64,000 nt of DNA from Coffea arabica (GCF_036785885.1 NC_092330.1:19750525-19814524); one strand, 5' to 3'. Counted from the stretch's first letter, positions 36,757 to 49,872 are shown. Notes: generated by a model from the sequence alone, not told the origin. Program-made: numbers and translations.

Positions 36757-39700
36757 TGTGAGAACCCGTAATTTTCTTAATTGCTTGGTTTTATTTTCTT
36801 TTAATTGCACGTTTTTCCACATTTTCTTATTTGAAAAATCTTAAAAATAATTTTTATGAGTAAATATGATTTTTAAATCATTTTTCTAGTATCGCATAGT
36901 TTTTGAAAAATTAAGAGTATATATCGGATGTGGGACCCGCCGTGCGAAAAGTTCGAAAAAATTCGGCTAGTTCGGTTAAGTTTTGGATACTGGGTTTAAT
37001 TTATCGGGTGTTATGAGATATTTAGAGGTTACCAAGTGGATTGGTGTGAGAGAGACAAAAGGTTAGGCATGCAATTAATGAAAGTGACATGTGTCACTTA
37101 GAGTTTAAATCTTACTTTTGACTTACTATTCATAACTTTACCATTTAAACCAAAAATTGACCAAAATTTTCTCAAATTTGCAAGGTTCTTGGCCGGCCCT
37201 TATCAAGCAAAAAGGAAAGAAAAGCTCTCCAATTTCTTAGCTACAATCTTGTCCAATCTTTCAATTCAACTGATTAATCTTTAAATTACTTCATAAAACC
37301 TCTTAAGTTAGTGAAGTTAAGCTTGGTTGTGAAGTGGTTTGAAAGCTTAAGGTGTCAAGTTGCTCTTCCTCTTGAGTTGTTAAGGTGAGTAGCTAAGAAA
37401 CCTCTCTCCTCTATCTAATGATGTCTAATTAACAACTTGTGGTAGTTTAAGAGGTGAAATTGTGGGTTATTTTATGATTTTAGTGAGATTGATGACATTT
37501 TCTATTTATTTATAATTTTTCTGTTTTAATATGATTCATGTGGTGTGGCCATGTATGATGATTGGAAATGATCTAGAATGAAGCCTTAGTGGGTGAATGG
37601 TGGTTAATTGTAGAAAATTTCTGTTTTGGAAGGAAAATTGGAAAGTTAGGGTTTCATTTTCCCTAATTCTGCCTGGCACTATTCATCATAGTTAGAGGCC
37701 GAATTAGCCTTGAATTAAAAAATAAAAGTTGTAGGGAATGATATTTTAGATATGCCTGTAAAATTTCAGGCCAATCGGAGTAGCGTAGCTAGTGAAAAGA
37801 CTGAAATACCCTTGCTTCCCTGTTTCTACACCAACTTGAGAATTGCTTCTGTAATTGGCTAATTTGATTGGGAATATGACTGATTTGGTTGTTGAGGTCT
37901 TTTGATGAAATGTACCCTGGTGTCTTAGATTTCGAATGGCTTTAGTTTCACTTCATTTGAACTTAGGTAGCCTGAATTACGTTTCGTTAACCAGAATGCG
38001 GTTTGTTAACCTGTTTTTGCAGTTCTGGTTTAGTATATTAAATTTTTGACCTGGTTGCACTAGAAACTGGACTGAGTGGCCTTCTTAAACATTGTATCCC
38101 TATCTCTTAGCTTCGAAACGGTGTGTCTTGCACCTCCATCCGATAACCGTAGTGCCAGTGGTGCCAAAACCGCTAAATGACGTCAAAACTGTTTTTAGGT
38201 TTTAGGACCTACCTTTCATTCCGATTATTTTCCTAGCTAAATCTTGTACTTGAATGACTATGAGCCTATTGAATGGCTGTTATAATGAATTGATGTTGTG
38301 TAAGACTTTGGGATTGCTTGAGGAAATAATGAAGCCATAAGTGGCTGGGAAAATAGGTAAATACAAAGGGCATGCTGCCAAAATTTTAGGGCTAGGTGAG
38401 TCCTTCAATTGAGTTGATCTTAGTGCAAATAAAGGGTTTTGGGGGTTGTTTATAACCCTAGGACCAACTGTTATCTTTTTGCTTTGTATTAGTACTTAAC
38501 CTGGGGCAGCATATGACATCTAGTCGAGCCTTACTTGTGCATTTCGTTTACTCGATTTTGGATGTGAAACCTTCAATTAGTTTACTTTGATGATTTTAGG
38601 GTTTCTTGGTGATTAAAGTCAATCTGAAGTGAAAACTTTTGAAATATCTATAGTTAAACCGGTGAGTGTACCACTCCCCTCAATTGCTGTTTAACTTGAT
38701 TTCTGCCCTGCAATCTATGATTTAAATGACTGCACTATCTGTTTATTTTGTTTGAGACGAGAGTGTACTTTATCACACTCGTTCTCTTGTCTGTTCATAT
38801 GCCAATTTTGGTGCGAATCTGAATCTGTATCTGTATCTGTTATCTGTATCTATATCTGTATCTGTATCTGTTCGCACGTCGTTTGGAAACTTGTATCCAA
38901 CGACCTTTCTGTGACCTCTGAGCTCAACACCTGTGGCTAGTTATTCGAGTCGGGCCGGCAAGGGTCTGGTCGATTAGATAACATACCACGGTAGTCTGTT
39001 TTGGGATCTTTGGGTATTGAGACCCTTGATTCCGGTATACTCGAGTATTACCACTTCTGTTCTGTTCGATGTTCGGGCCTGGTAGGGGTATGTTTGGTGG
39101 ACGGAAAATTGGTGTAAAGTGGGGTCTACGGATATGTTGGTTCTATTTACGTTGACGGAGAGTCAACGGGTTCGGATCAAGTACTGCAGATGGAAATCTG
39201 GCTCCTGAGAGCCACCTGTATCCTTTCCTTTGAATCATTGTGTCTAATCTGGTTTCTTTTATATCTGGTATATGTATCTGATGGGTTAAACGTGAAAGGC
39301 CATGATTTTACCCCTATATGTTTGGTACCTCATTGAGCGAATGCTCACCCCTTCCTGTTACCTTTGTTTTCCTTGCAGGGAACCACTTCTTGGAATTGTG
39401 ACTTTGAAGCATGAGTTGAGCTAGTTAGATATTTTGTATTGCTCCTCAATGGTTGGAAACCCTAATTGTACTTGCTCTTTTGAAAACGAAGCCCTAATGA
39501 TATTTTGTGTAGTACGAATATCTCGGATTGCACCGTATATTCAATTGTTCAAGACTCCAATGTACATATATGTATAAGTGTTTAACCTTGTCTAGTAAAT
39601 GTATTCCGCTGAGACTATGATTTTTGGTTTGGTGGGCATGTTCTCACCTTAGTAGTTTCCAATTGTGCATTTTCTTTGGGTTCTATCGTGCGCACTATAT

Positions 39701-39797
39701 CGGGTTTGTGTAAATCGACTTCGTAGTTCGGGCGAGAGTTGGGCAGACGGTCCGCTAACCCCTTTGGTACGTCTTAGGGGAAAGTGGGGCCGTCACA
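36757..39797 (+). repeat. 3' LTR of the Del/Tekay-like element
   Basis: 3,041 bp, direct repeat of 32197-35232, with its own version of the CTGTAT microsatellite at about 38818-38872. Confidence 0.9.
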
Positions 39798-40267
39798 AGG
39801 TACCCCTATTATTATTATTTTAATGTCAATTACGTGCTCTTATGTGCTCCTACGTGTTCCTATGTGTTTATATATTTTTATATGCTTTATTTATTGATTT
39901 AAATGTTCATTCAAATTTTCTTATATTTATTTAGTTAATTTTTATAAGTATTTGAGAGGCATTTAAATACCTTAAAAAATGTAATAGATAGGATAACTAG
40001 ATTTGTTTTATTATATTTTTCCATTTTAGATTGTAATTAGGTCCCCTATTGTAATAGATAGGGTAGATAGGATTTTTTATTTCCCTATTTTAGATTGTAG
40101 TTAGATTCCCTACTGTAATAGATAGGTTTTTACGTGTTTATGTGGCTTATGTGTTATATGCTTTATCCGCTTTCCTTAGGATTTTTGCATCTAGATATTA
40201 TGTTTATGTGTTACATGCTACGTGCTCTTATGTATTTATTTGTTTTAATTTACGTCTTATTTGTTTT

Positions 40268-42434
40268 TGTGACGGCCCCACCTCCTCCTAGGGCGTACCC
40301 CAGGGTTCGGCGGGCCGCCTGCCCAGCTCTCGCTGGGACTCAGTCAATCACTACATTCCTCAAATAAATTACAAGATAAATCTCATATATACATCAAATT
40401 CTCCAATAATTTTCGTACCATAAGCGAAGCGAAAACCAGTTAACGTACACATACATCCATTCAAGTCCGAACGTTCATACAAACCCTAATAACAACTATT
40501 ACACAAGAGGAAAATCCAAATTTAAACCATCAATGAGATAATCCATCCATTCACATGAACAAGCACTACAAGCCATTTCTTCGTCTCGAGTCCTGTGGAG
40601 GGGAATAAAATAGTTTTGGGGTGAGTTAGAAACTCAGTGAGTAACCAGCAAAATCAGTAAGCAAATATATTTCAAGATAATGCACTTCAATGATGTCATG
40701 AATCAAGGATCAAATGTACATTTATCGCTCTCGTGAGCCAGTGAAATCATTGCACTTAAACACCCAACGCTCAAAAGATTATTTAACGATAAGCAATAAG
40801 GGGGAGCAACGTTGGTGCTCCAGATCATGTCATGAACTCACGAAAGTGGTGGAGAGGTTGGCTCCAGGTAAATAGTAGAGGAGACGTTGGTGTTCAGCAC
40901 AAGACTCCCCAAGAACTCATTTAAGCCAAATCATTTCATGGACTCACATGCGCGCACACATGATATGCAAATGAGTAAATAATGCAAGATACATTTCAAA
41001 AGTACTTTGGAAACAGTTTAGGGTCACTCACCTCCACGGCTCAAAAACCATCCGTCATATATTATTACCTTGCCCGAGTCCAAGCCCTAAAACCCAAAAA
41101 TAGATTTGACGTCATTTTGCGTATTGGACACAACCAGCGTTACGATTATCGGATTGGGGTGTAATTTATACCTTTGTGAAGCTAAGACAGAAGGCTACAA
41201 CTTTGATGAAGGCTACTCAGTCCATTTTACAATGTATCTAGGTCAAATTTACCAAAACAACCCCAGATTTTCTAATTTGAAGTTTACTATGGCTGTCCTA
41301 ACTCCTTCAGTCATATCTCATAATATACAACTCCAATTCAAGTGATTCCAAAGCCATATGAAAGCTAAGACACAAGGTTAGAATTCTTAAGAAGACATCA
41401 ACAACCAAATCAATAGTATTCTTGGTCAAAACAACCAATTACAGAAGCTGATTAGCATGCTCGGATAGAAACAGGGTAGCAGGGGTATTTTGGTTTTTTC
41501 ACATGATACAGTGCTCGGATCGAGTTGAAATTTTGTAGGCAACTATAAAACATCATTTTCTACAACTTTCATGTTCTGAGCTAAAGGTAATTCGGTCTCT
41601 AACATACTCAAACAGAAACGGGCAGAACTGAACTATAAGAAATCTCAATTCTGGAATTTTCTCAAACAACCATAGAAATCACCAAATCTTCCACACAAAC
41701 CCACAAAAGTGATATATAAACCATCATTAACCCTTATTAGCATCTTACAACATCAAAATCAACATTTCTACTCAATTGCTATAAACTTTTACAAGGGTTC
41801 AAGGCTGCTTTACCTTCCAAAGGTGGGTTCACAAGGTTGCACTTCAAGAACCAAGTTCCTTAGCTTTCTTTTGCTCTAACTCCCAAGCTTGTTGGATGGG
41901 TTGTACAAAATCAGAATTTTTTTCTTGTTCTTTCTCTTATTTTCTCTTGGTTTTTCTCCCCTATTTTCTCCCTAGAGCTGGCCGAAATTCTCCTTGTTGT
42001 TTTGGCCTTTGGTCTTGCTAAGAAGATTAATACTAAGTCACTTGGTCAAAGTCCAACACCTTTTTGATTAGCCAATCACAATTAAGCTTAGGAACTTCAT
42101 GCAACCTTTAGGAAGTCTAGCAATTTGTGATTAACCAAATGTCACACTATGGCCCCAACTTCTTTTAATCTTTACAATTAACTCCAATGAGTTGTCAAAA
42201 ATATACCGCCTTTACCGCACTAGCGGGTCCCACGTCCATAATACACTTCAAACTTAACGTGGACTAACTTGTATCAAGGAAATGATTTGAAAACTATATT
42301 CTCTTATAAAAATGTATAAGAAATTAATATATATTGAAAAAAAAGCATAAAATTATAGACAAGAAAACAAAATAATGTCTCGAAAATATACAAAAATTTT
42401 CGGATTCTCATACTCCTTCTTTCGGGATGTCACA
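40268..42434 (-). mobile_element. Solo LTR, 2.17 kb (family W, Del/Tekay-related)
   Basis: On the minus strand it begins TGTGACATCCCG and ends GGGGCCGTCACA. The target duplication GTTTT lies at 40263-40267 and 42435-42439. Its interior shares the 'ggacgtgggacccgctagtg' wording (complement near 42215-42235) and the terminal 'gcgggccgcctgcccag' block with the 3-kb LTRs. No protein domain is present. Fossil. Confidence 0.85.
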
Positions 42435-43956
42435 GTTTTACTGTGTATTATGAATGCATGACATCACCACATTAGTCTAACGCTAGTTGTGGTTTCTCCC
42501 TTCGCCTACTTGCTAGTCCAACGCTAGTAAAGTTCTTTAAAAATGGGTTAGTCCAATGTTAGACTCTTAGATCGTTCGTGTGTTAGATTCATTTTGTGTG
42601 ACATTCATTACATTTTCATGCATATTTTTATTTTTAGGATCTTTTCTTATTTGTATGATATTTTCTATTATATTATCCCCTATCCTCTATTCTTTATATG
42701 TGTTAATCATATCATTTAAAATTGTATCTCATTTAAGAAATTGTAAAATAAGTTAGTTCATTTGCTTGTTCATATTAGGAGAATTATTCTTTGAACATGG
42801 ATATGGGTGATTATAAATCTTTAGTTTAAATACTCCATTGTTTCCTATATAAGAAAATTATGTCAAGAGTTTTTGTCTCCCATACTCATTATGTTGCATT
42901 CCTATTCTTTGGTCACTTATACCTATATATATAATTTAACTTTCTTTTCTTTTAATTTCATCATTTGCATACTCGTGACCTCTTCGAGGAAGTATTTTGG
43001 CCTTCGCAATTAATGCGATTGGTATCAATTAAATCATTGAATGGATATTTTGTCCCTCTCGATGTTTTTATAAATTTAGATTTGCATTCATGTAGGAAAC
43101 ATCCAAACGTAACAAAATTAAGGATTAGATTAGGAAAATTTTAACTAAACCTCACAACTAGCTTAGACTAGATTGAAAGGGTGCCTTAAGTTTGAATTAA
43201 TCGAATCTTTGCCTTCCCTTTCTTCAATCGTGACTCTCGAACTCATTTTCTCTCGTTTTTCAAAGACTTAAGGCGATTCTTTTTTTTCTTAAAAATCCTT
43301 TTAGACTAAATTTTGGACCCAAACTATCGCATTCTTTAAAGTCTCATTTTAGGTCATTTTTTACTTATTTTAAAATAAAATCACATCTTCTTTTGTAAAA
43401 ATTTATTTTTCATCGCGAAAAATGGAGCGTAGACACTTATATTATATATTATATTTTTATTCATATTTTATTTTTCCAAATAAATTTTATTTGGAATCTT
43501 TTAATAATATTTTATTATTCCTCAAACTCTATAAGTTATGAAATGGATTTAAAAAATAACATATTACAAAATTCATTTTAAAGGCAAATATCGTTCTTAA
43601 TAAGCTTTCGCACTTAAAATTCATAAATAGGTTAGATAATTATACTTAGATAAAATTTTATACTTGAATTTTGGTGGATTACTAATTAAATTTAGGTTGT
43701 TAATTCTTTAATTCTTATAAGAATTAATGATTCTACAATAAATTAGACTAATTGAAGCTATAATAAATTTTATGAGATATAATATTTAAATATATTTAGT
43801 GACCCACCGGTTCGATCACTCATCTAATGGTTGAACCAGTAATCTGTTGATTCACTTCTTTTGTTAGGTTTCTCTCTGAGTTGGGTTTAATAACTATGCT
43901 CGTAAGACACTTAAAACTTACTTAAGTCCATTGTATTTATAATCACTAAGAGAAGA

Positions 43957-46900
43957 TGTGAGAACCCGTAACTTTTCCATTTGTTAGGTTTTATAATTTT
44001 TCTAGGCTTTCTTATATTCAATGGCTTGTTTTCTACACTTTCTGTATCCGAAAAATTTTCTAGATTATTTTTACGAGTAAATATAGTTTTTAGATGATTT
44101 TTCTAGTATCGAATAGATTTTGAGAAATTAAGAACGTATATCGGACGTGGGACCCACTAGTGCGAATAGTTCGGAAAAATTCGGCCAATAAGGTTAAGTT
44201 TCGGATACTGTGTGAAATTTATCGGGTGTTAAGAGATAAGTAGAATGTGTGAAGTGATTGATGTGAGAGGGAAAAAGAAAGATAAGAATGCATTAATGAG
44301 TGTGACAAGTGTCACAATATGGTTGGTTGTGACTTAAGAAACACTATTCACCTTTTGACAATTTTTTTTGACTTTTACCACTTGAGTTAAATATCTCAAA
44401 AATTACAAAAAAATTCACTCTTCTCCCTTCCCTCTTGGCCGGCCACCTTGAAGCTCAAAAGAAGGAAAACTCTTCCAAATTCTAGCCTCCATATAGCTCA
44501 AATCTTCCAAGAAAATTACTTAAACTAGTTTCTACTCCATAAAAATATTTCTTCTAGTGCTAGTAAGTGTATTAGTGAAGCTTGTTTGAAGGTTTAAGGT
44601 GTCCAACATCCTCCTCTCTCTTGATTTCTTGGTAAGTGATGCTTGAACACCATACTACACCTATTGATGCTTATGTTAGGCTTATTAGTGGTTAGAGTGC
44701 AGAAATTTCTGGTTTTTATCTTGGTTTGAAGTGATTTCATGAAGTTTTTCATTTATTGATGATTTTTCTGGTTTCATATGATCTTGATGGTGTGGTTGTT
44801 TTTGATGGTTGGTAATAAGGGGCTTTGGCTCTAGTAGGTGCATATGATAGAAAATTGCAATCAATTTTGGATTTGGAAGAATTTCTGGAAAACTAGGGTT
44901 CTTGGTTGAACATTCTGTCCGAAATTTTAGGTCATAGATAGAGGCCGAATTGGACTTTGCTCAAAACATGAAAGTTGTAGGTATTGATGAGTTTGAAGTG
45001 CCTGGAAAATTTCAGGGCATTTGGAGTAGTGTAGAGTGAGTTATGCCGGTTTTACTGTTGCTGTTCTGGGTGAACAGAATGTGCGATCTGCGATAGTAAT
45101 TGTCTGTTTTGACTGGAATTGGTTTGGATTTGGTTGTTGGTGTCTTCTGATGAAATGTAGCTGGATGTCTTAGCTAACTTATGCCTTTGGAATTTCGGAA
45201 TTTGGACTTGTATGGACTGAGATATACCGATTACAGTTTTCTGTGTTTTGCAAACCTGTTTTGGTAATTCTGGTATAGTATTTGGCATTTTCGAACTAGT
45301 TAAACTAGGAACTGCGTTGAGTGACCTTCTACATTGTTGTAGCCCTGTTTCATAGCTTCGAAACGGTGGGTCTTACACCCCCATCCGATAACCGTAGAGA
45401 ATTTTACACCATTACCGCATAATAAGGGCAAAACAGTTTTCTATTTGGGGCCAAGACTAAGGCCATTTTCTAATTTCTGGTTTGCTATTATGCTCATTTA
45501 TGCATATGAAACCCTATTGGGGTTGTGTTTAGCATTGCTATATGACTCGTTATCGAGTCTCTTTTAGGGCTTGCTTTCATTTCGGTTGTTTCCTAGTTAA
45601 CTTTTGTACTTGTACCACTTTGAGCCTAGTGAACGGCTTTTGGGAAATGAGATGAATTTTGTGTGAGATGTTGGGACTGATTTGAGGATAGAAAGAAGCC
45701 TTAATGGCTGGAAAAGTAAGAAATTTAGGGGAAGTGCTGCCCGATTTTCTAGGCCGTTTGGTTCCTTTAAGTTGGGTTTGCCTTTTGGTAGAATGAAAGG
45801 CTTTTGGGTTGTTTGCGCCTAGGTCTTCATGCTACCTTTTCATTTCCAAGGGAATCATGTTTTTGCATTCTTGCATTAGTATTTATTTGGCAAGGCGTAC
45901 GACGTGTAGTCGAGCCTCACATGTGCATTCTGTTTACTCGATTCCGGAAGTAAAACCTTCAATTGGTTTATTTTGATTATTTTAGGGTTTCTTGGCGATT
46001 AAGGCCAATCTGAAGTGAAAACTTTTGAAGTTGAGCCGGTGAGTGTACCACTCCCCTCCATTGCTGTTTAACTTGATTTCTGCTCTGCAATCTGTTTATT
46101 TGTTCGAGACGAGGGTGTACTTTATCACACTCGTTCTCTAGTCTGTTCATATGCCAATTTACTATGTAAAATTTGAATCTGTTATCTGTGTCTGCATCTG
46201 TTCGGATTTCTATGACCTATGAGCTCAATCCTGTGGCTAAGTTATTCGAGTCGGGCCGGCAAGGGCCTGGACGATTAGATAACGAACCACGGTAGTCTGT
46301 TCGGGGATTTTTGGGTATTGAGACCCTTGATTCCGGTATACTCGAGTATTACCATTTCTGTTCGGTTACGGTGAGCGGGCCCGGTAAAGGGGTGTTTGGT
46401 GGACGGAATTCGGTGTAAAGAGGGGTCTACGGACGTTTTGGTTCTATATACGTTGACGGAGAGTCAACCGGTTTGGATCAAGTACTGCGCTGGAAATTTG
46501 GCTCCTGAGAGCCACCCGTATCCTTCTGATTTGAATCATTGGCTTCTGTACTTTACATCTGACATGTGTATCTGATTTGTTAAATGTGAAATGCCATGAT
46601 TTTAATGCTATTTGTTTGGTACCTCATTGAGCGCAAGCTCACCCCTTTCCGTTCCTTTTGTTTTCCTTACAGGAAAATAAACCCTTTTGGTCTGGATTTG
46701 ACAAATGGCTGCCAAATTGAGCTAGATGAACATATCTTTTGTATAGCTCATGTATTAAAACCCTAAGTGTACTTTTGGGGCGTTTTCTCTTTTGATTTGG
46801 CAAACCGTGTATATGTATTAACTTTTGAAAGCTTTTGTATGTCATTTTGATTTGTAAACGCTAAAGTTCAGATGTGAATGTTTGTTAGCTATTTCGGTTG

Positions 46901-47109
46901 GGTTCTGACGGGTCGGTTACTATTCCTGGCCGGCTCCGGATTTCATTTTTTTTATTTTGGGTTATTTTACCATTTTGATGTGTTTACGCGAGTTTGTAAG
47001 TTCCGGATTGAAGCGGATAGCTCTAATCTGATCCGTAGTCCTGGCGAGAGTTGGGCAGGCAGTCCGGTAACCCCTTTGGTTCGCCTTAGGGGAAAGTGGG
47101 GCTGTTACA
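43957..47109 (+). repeat. 5' LTR of the gap-truncated element
   Basis: 3,153 bp, clearly related to 32197-35232 from end to end but more diverged from it than that LTR is from its partner at 36757. It therefore represents a separate insertion. Confidence 0.85.
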
Positions 47110-47629
47110 AGTGGTATCAGAGCCACTTCGCGTGGTCTCTGCGCGGAGTGAGACTGGGCCAGTGGTGTTATGGTCCTGACTTCGTGATTATGTCTTAGTG
47201 CTCGTTGGGGCATAAGCTATGAACCGTGCATGTCATAAGTGTAAAGATCTTTATCATGGGACTCGAGGAAGCTAGGTATGTATGTCGGGTAGGAATCCTT
47301 AATAAAGATGGTTTACTCTTGGGACCGGCCGGCTCGAGTTGTGAATTATCTTAGATGGGATTCTTGCGCCCGAATACGAAAGATATGAGGGCCTAGGTTA
47401 GAAAGGATTTGATGAACTAGAAAGGCCATTCCTCGGTGGATCGTCTATGTTTGTACCTGACTTAACTGGCTGTATGTATGTGTGTGGCTTAATTTTGACC
47501 GGCTTGTATATACATGTTTTGATCTTGTTTGTAATGTATAAATGTGTGTTATCATAAAAGTTTTGAGTGTTACTTACATGCATCGTGCTTATTTTGGTTT
47601 AGTATTATTGCCTAGACCAAGTAAAACTC

Positions 47630-48830
47630 ATGGAAGGTACACGGAGTGGACGGGGCCGTGGGCGTGCAAATAGGCAACCTACACCTGAAAGGGGTACTGG
47701 GGAAACCTCATCTGGACCAAACCCTGAACTTAGGATTGACCCCAATGTCCAAATAGCTGCTGCCATGCAGCAAATGACTGTTTTGCTAGCCCAAGTGGTG
47801 CACCAACAAGGTCAAAACCCTAACCCTAACCCTGGGAATCCTGGTAATCACATGGAGGGCGAGGATAGAGCCCTTGAGAGATTTCAGAAGTTCTCCCCAC
47901 CCAAATTTCTTGGAGGCCCTGATCCTGACGTAGCTGAGAAGTGGCTGGAGAAGATGATCGATATTTTCGCTGCCTTACATTATACCGAGGAGAGACAGGT
48001 GACATTTGCTGTCTTTCAACTAGAGGGAGCCGCCCGTTCCTGGTGGAATGTCATTCGAATGAAATGGGAAAGAGAACAAACCCCGAGGACGTGGGCGAAC
48101 TTTATGAGAGAATTTAATGCCAAGTTTTTCCCTCCTCTCATCCAAGAAAAGAAGGAAGATGAATTCATTCGGTTTCGCCAGGGAACACAAACCGTAGCCG
48201 AGTATGAGAGTCAATTCACTCGGTTGTCTAAGTTTGCGCCTGAACTGATCATAACCGAACAAAGACGGATAAGGCGTTTTATTCAGGGGCTAAATGTTGA
48301 GATTCAAAAGGATTTGGCTGTAGCTCAACTTAGTACCGTTAGTGACGCTGTGGAGAAAGCTCAACGGGTTGAAGATGCGAGGTTACAAGTTAGAAACTTC
48401 CAAACCAAGAAAAGGGGCTTTCCTGGGAGCAGCTCGGAACAGGAAGATAAGAGCACACCCCCTAAGAGTGGAAAAGGAAATGGGGGAGTACGACAACCGG
48501 GGGTGGCTAGTGGTGTCTCATCGGGAGGATCGGTCACTGCTACTTGAGGTCCCTGTGGATATTGCGGAGGGCCAAGTCATACGGAAACAAATTGCTGGAA
48601 GAAGGAAGGAAAATGCTTGCGCTGTGGAAGCGCTGAACATCGGATTGCTAACTGTCCAGCTCGCCTGCGCGAGCGGAGAGGGACCCTACCACTGACCAAG
48701 CCCAATTCTCAGCAACCCGCCAAGAGCAACCCTGGACAGACGAAAGGAGAAGGGACGGGATCGAAGGCACAAGCTCGAGTATATTCTCTAGAGCAGCATC
48801 AGGTCCCTGACTCGTCTGAGGATGGAGAAG
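47630..48830 (+). mobile_element. Gypsy gag (Retrotrans_gag) with zinc knuckles, fossil
   Basis: The N-terminus is Arg/Gly-rich (GTRSGRGRGRANRQ). The Retrotrans_gag (PF03732) capsid fold follows, with 'FSPPKFLGGPDPDVAEKWLE' and 'GAARSWW' around 47890-48045 and 'EFNAKFFPPLIQEKKEDEFI' near 48110-48165. The zinc knuckles (CLRCGSAEHRIANC) lie at about 48615-48655. It is the structural protein of the element whose 5' LTR starts at 43957; the reading stops at the gap. Confidence 0.85.
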
Positions 48831-48832
48831 GT

Positions 48833-49332
48833 NNNNNNNNNNNNNNNNNNNNNNNNNNNNNNNNNNNNNNNNNNNNNNNNNNNNNNNNNNNNNNNNNNNN
48901 NNNNNNNNNNNNNNNNNNNNNNNNNNNNNNNNNNNNNNNNNNNNNNNNNNNNNNNNNNNNNNNNNNNNNNNNNNNNNNNNNNNNNNNNNNNNNNNNNNNN
49001 NNNNNNNNNNNNNNNNNNNNNNNNNNNNNNNNNNNNNNNNNNNNNNNNNNNNNNNNNNNNNNNNNNNNNNNNNNNNNNNNNNNNNNNNNNNNNNNNNNNN
49101 NNNNNNNNNNNNNNNNNNNNNNNNNNNNNNNNNNNNNNNNNNNNNNNNNNNNNNNNNNNNNNNNNNNNNNNNNNNNNNNNNNNNNNNNNNNNNNNNNNNN
49201 NNNNNNNNNNNNNNNNNNNNNNNNNNNNNNNNNNNNNNNNNNNNNNNNNNNNNNNNNNNNNNNNNNNNNNNNNNNNNNNNNNNNNNNNNNNNNNNNNNNN
49301 NNNNNNNNNNNNNNNNNNNNNNNNNNNNNNNN
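48833..49332. other. Assembly gap, 500 N
   Basis: Exactly 500 unknown bases, a conventional placeholder, so the true distance is unknown. It separates the gypsy element from the 5S array; both sides end mid-element. Confidence 0.95.
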
Positions 49333-49462
49333 CGGATCCGGGTGTAGACCCGACCCGTTGACCGGCCTAGGGTCACCCATCCTAGTACTACTGTCGCCCA
49401 AGCACGCTTAACTTCGAAGTTCTGATGGGATCCGGTGCATTAGTGCTGGTATGATCGCACCC
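49333..49462 (-). pseudogene. Interrupted 5S gene (left part lost in gap)
   Basis: 5S positions 1-93 lie at 49462-49370, followed by the last 37 bp of the inserted hAT element (49333-49369). It carries G70C and C46T (5S numbering). Confidence 0.9.
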
Positions 49463-49872
49463 GCCATGTTCCTTTCGCTTTATTCTTTTAAACTGCCACG
49501 TCCTGTGAAGCAGTTTGGCTTTTCTGGACCCGAATTCATTCTAAGCGTCAATTCATGAATTTCCTCACATCCTTTTATTTATTTACTTTTATATTTTTTT
49601 CTTGTTGCTTTGCACCTTTTTTTTCCCTCGTCGCACAACTCTCAATTATCCTGAAATTGATCCTTCACGCTTGCGCTTATACATTTGCGCCGACAACTTT
49701 GACCGACGATCCGGGCTTCGATCCAGCCGTACCGTTCCTGACTTGTCTCGCGCCTTCAGATCCGCCTTCATGCTTCGATGAGAAGCAAAATATAAAGCAA
49801 TCGTTCCGACGGAGCTAAATTACTACAGCATAAAGAACGAAGGGGAAATTTGGATTTCGAAACAAAAAAGGG

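Larger units (their letters stand above)
32197..39797 (+). mobile_element. Del/Tekay-like gypsy element with two full LTRs and no pol (fossil)
   Basis: LTRs of 3,036 bp (32197-35232) and 3,041 bp (36757-39797) begin TGTGAGAACCCG and end GCCGTCACA. The target duplication AGGTA lies at 32192-32196 and 39798-39802. A primer site TGGTATCAGAGC (initiator Met tRNA) follows the 5' LTR at 35235, and a purine-rich tract (tttaagagggaaagag) precedes the 3' LTR. The interior is only 1,524 bp and contains a gag remnant with two zinc knuckles; protease, reverse transcriptase and integrase are absent, so it moved with help from a relative. The LTRs differ by a few percent by eye, so it is younger than the Tat element. 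Confidence 0.9.
29980..43435 (+). mobile_element. Giant solo LTR (family X, copy 2), split by two younger insertions
   Basis: Begins TGTAGACACC at 29980 and ends GGAGCGTAGACA at 43435, with the 5-bp target duplication CTTAT at 29975-29979 and 43436-43440. X sequence occupies 29980-32196, 39803-40267 and 42440-43435. It matches the complement of 9217-14455 at both ends and in blocks such as 42965-43250, including the 'ctagtccaacgctag' motif (42478-42550). It lacks the SF3A2 sequence. Its purine-rich leader (30240-30620) corresponds to the leader that precedes SF3A2 in copy 1. Fossil. Confidence 0.8.
25384..43898 (-). mobile_element. Second hAT-like element, inverted, split by nested LTR elements
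   Basis: Pieces at 25384-25474, 29763-29974 and 43441-43898 remain after removing the nested insertions. The left end (ctgtgttttaaactcggcc) and the complement of the right end (catagttattaaaccca) resemble each other and the termini of the 21632 element. Subterminal DNA has the same 'ggttcaaccgatc' wording, and a tRNA-like segment lies at the mirrored distance. Flanking 8-mers (cttttaac, ctcgtaag) agree only in part, so the exact ends are uncertain and the copy is old. Confidence 0.55.
43957..48832 (+). mobile_element. Del/Tekay-like gypsy element, 5' part only, cut by the assembly gap (fossil)
   Basis: The 5' LTR is 43957-47109 (3,153 bp, TGTGAGAACCCG...TGTTACA), followed by the initiator-Met primer site TGGTATCAGAGCC at 47112. 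Gag begins at 47630, and its sequence runs into the N gap. Pol and the 3' LTR are not visible. The likely target duplication on the left is GAAGA (43952-43956); its partner would lie in or beyond the gap. Confidence 0.88.

Noticed and set aside
47813-47836. Three telomere-type CCCTAA repeats
   Set aside because: They lie in frame within gag as an Asn-Pro repeat and are too short to be an interstitial telomere.
48617-49411. ORFs running through the N stretch
   Set aside because: They are artefacts of translating unknown bases; only the gag residues before 48832 are real.
49370-49462. Independent transposition of the MITE into each 5S gene
   Set aside because: Identical site, identical duplication and linked 5S substitutions make amplification of one event far more likely.
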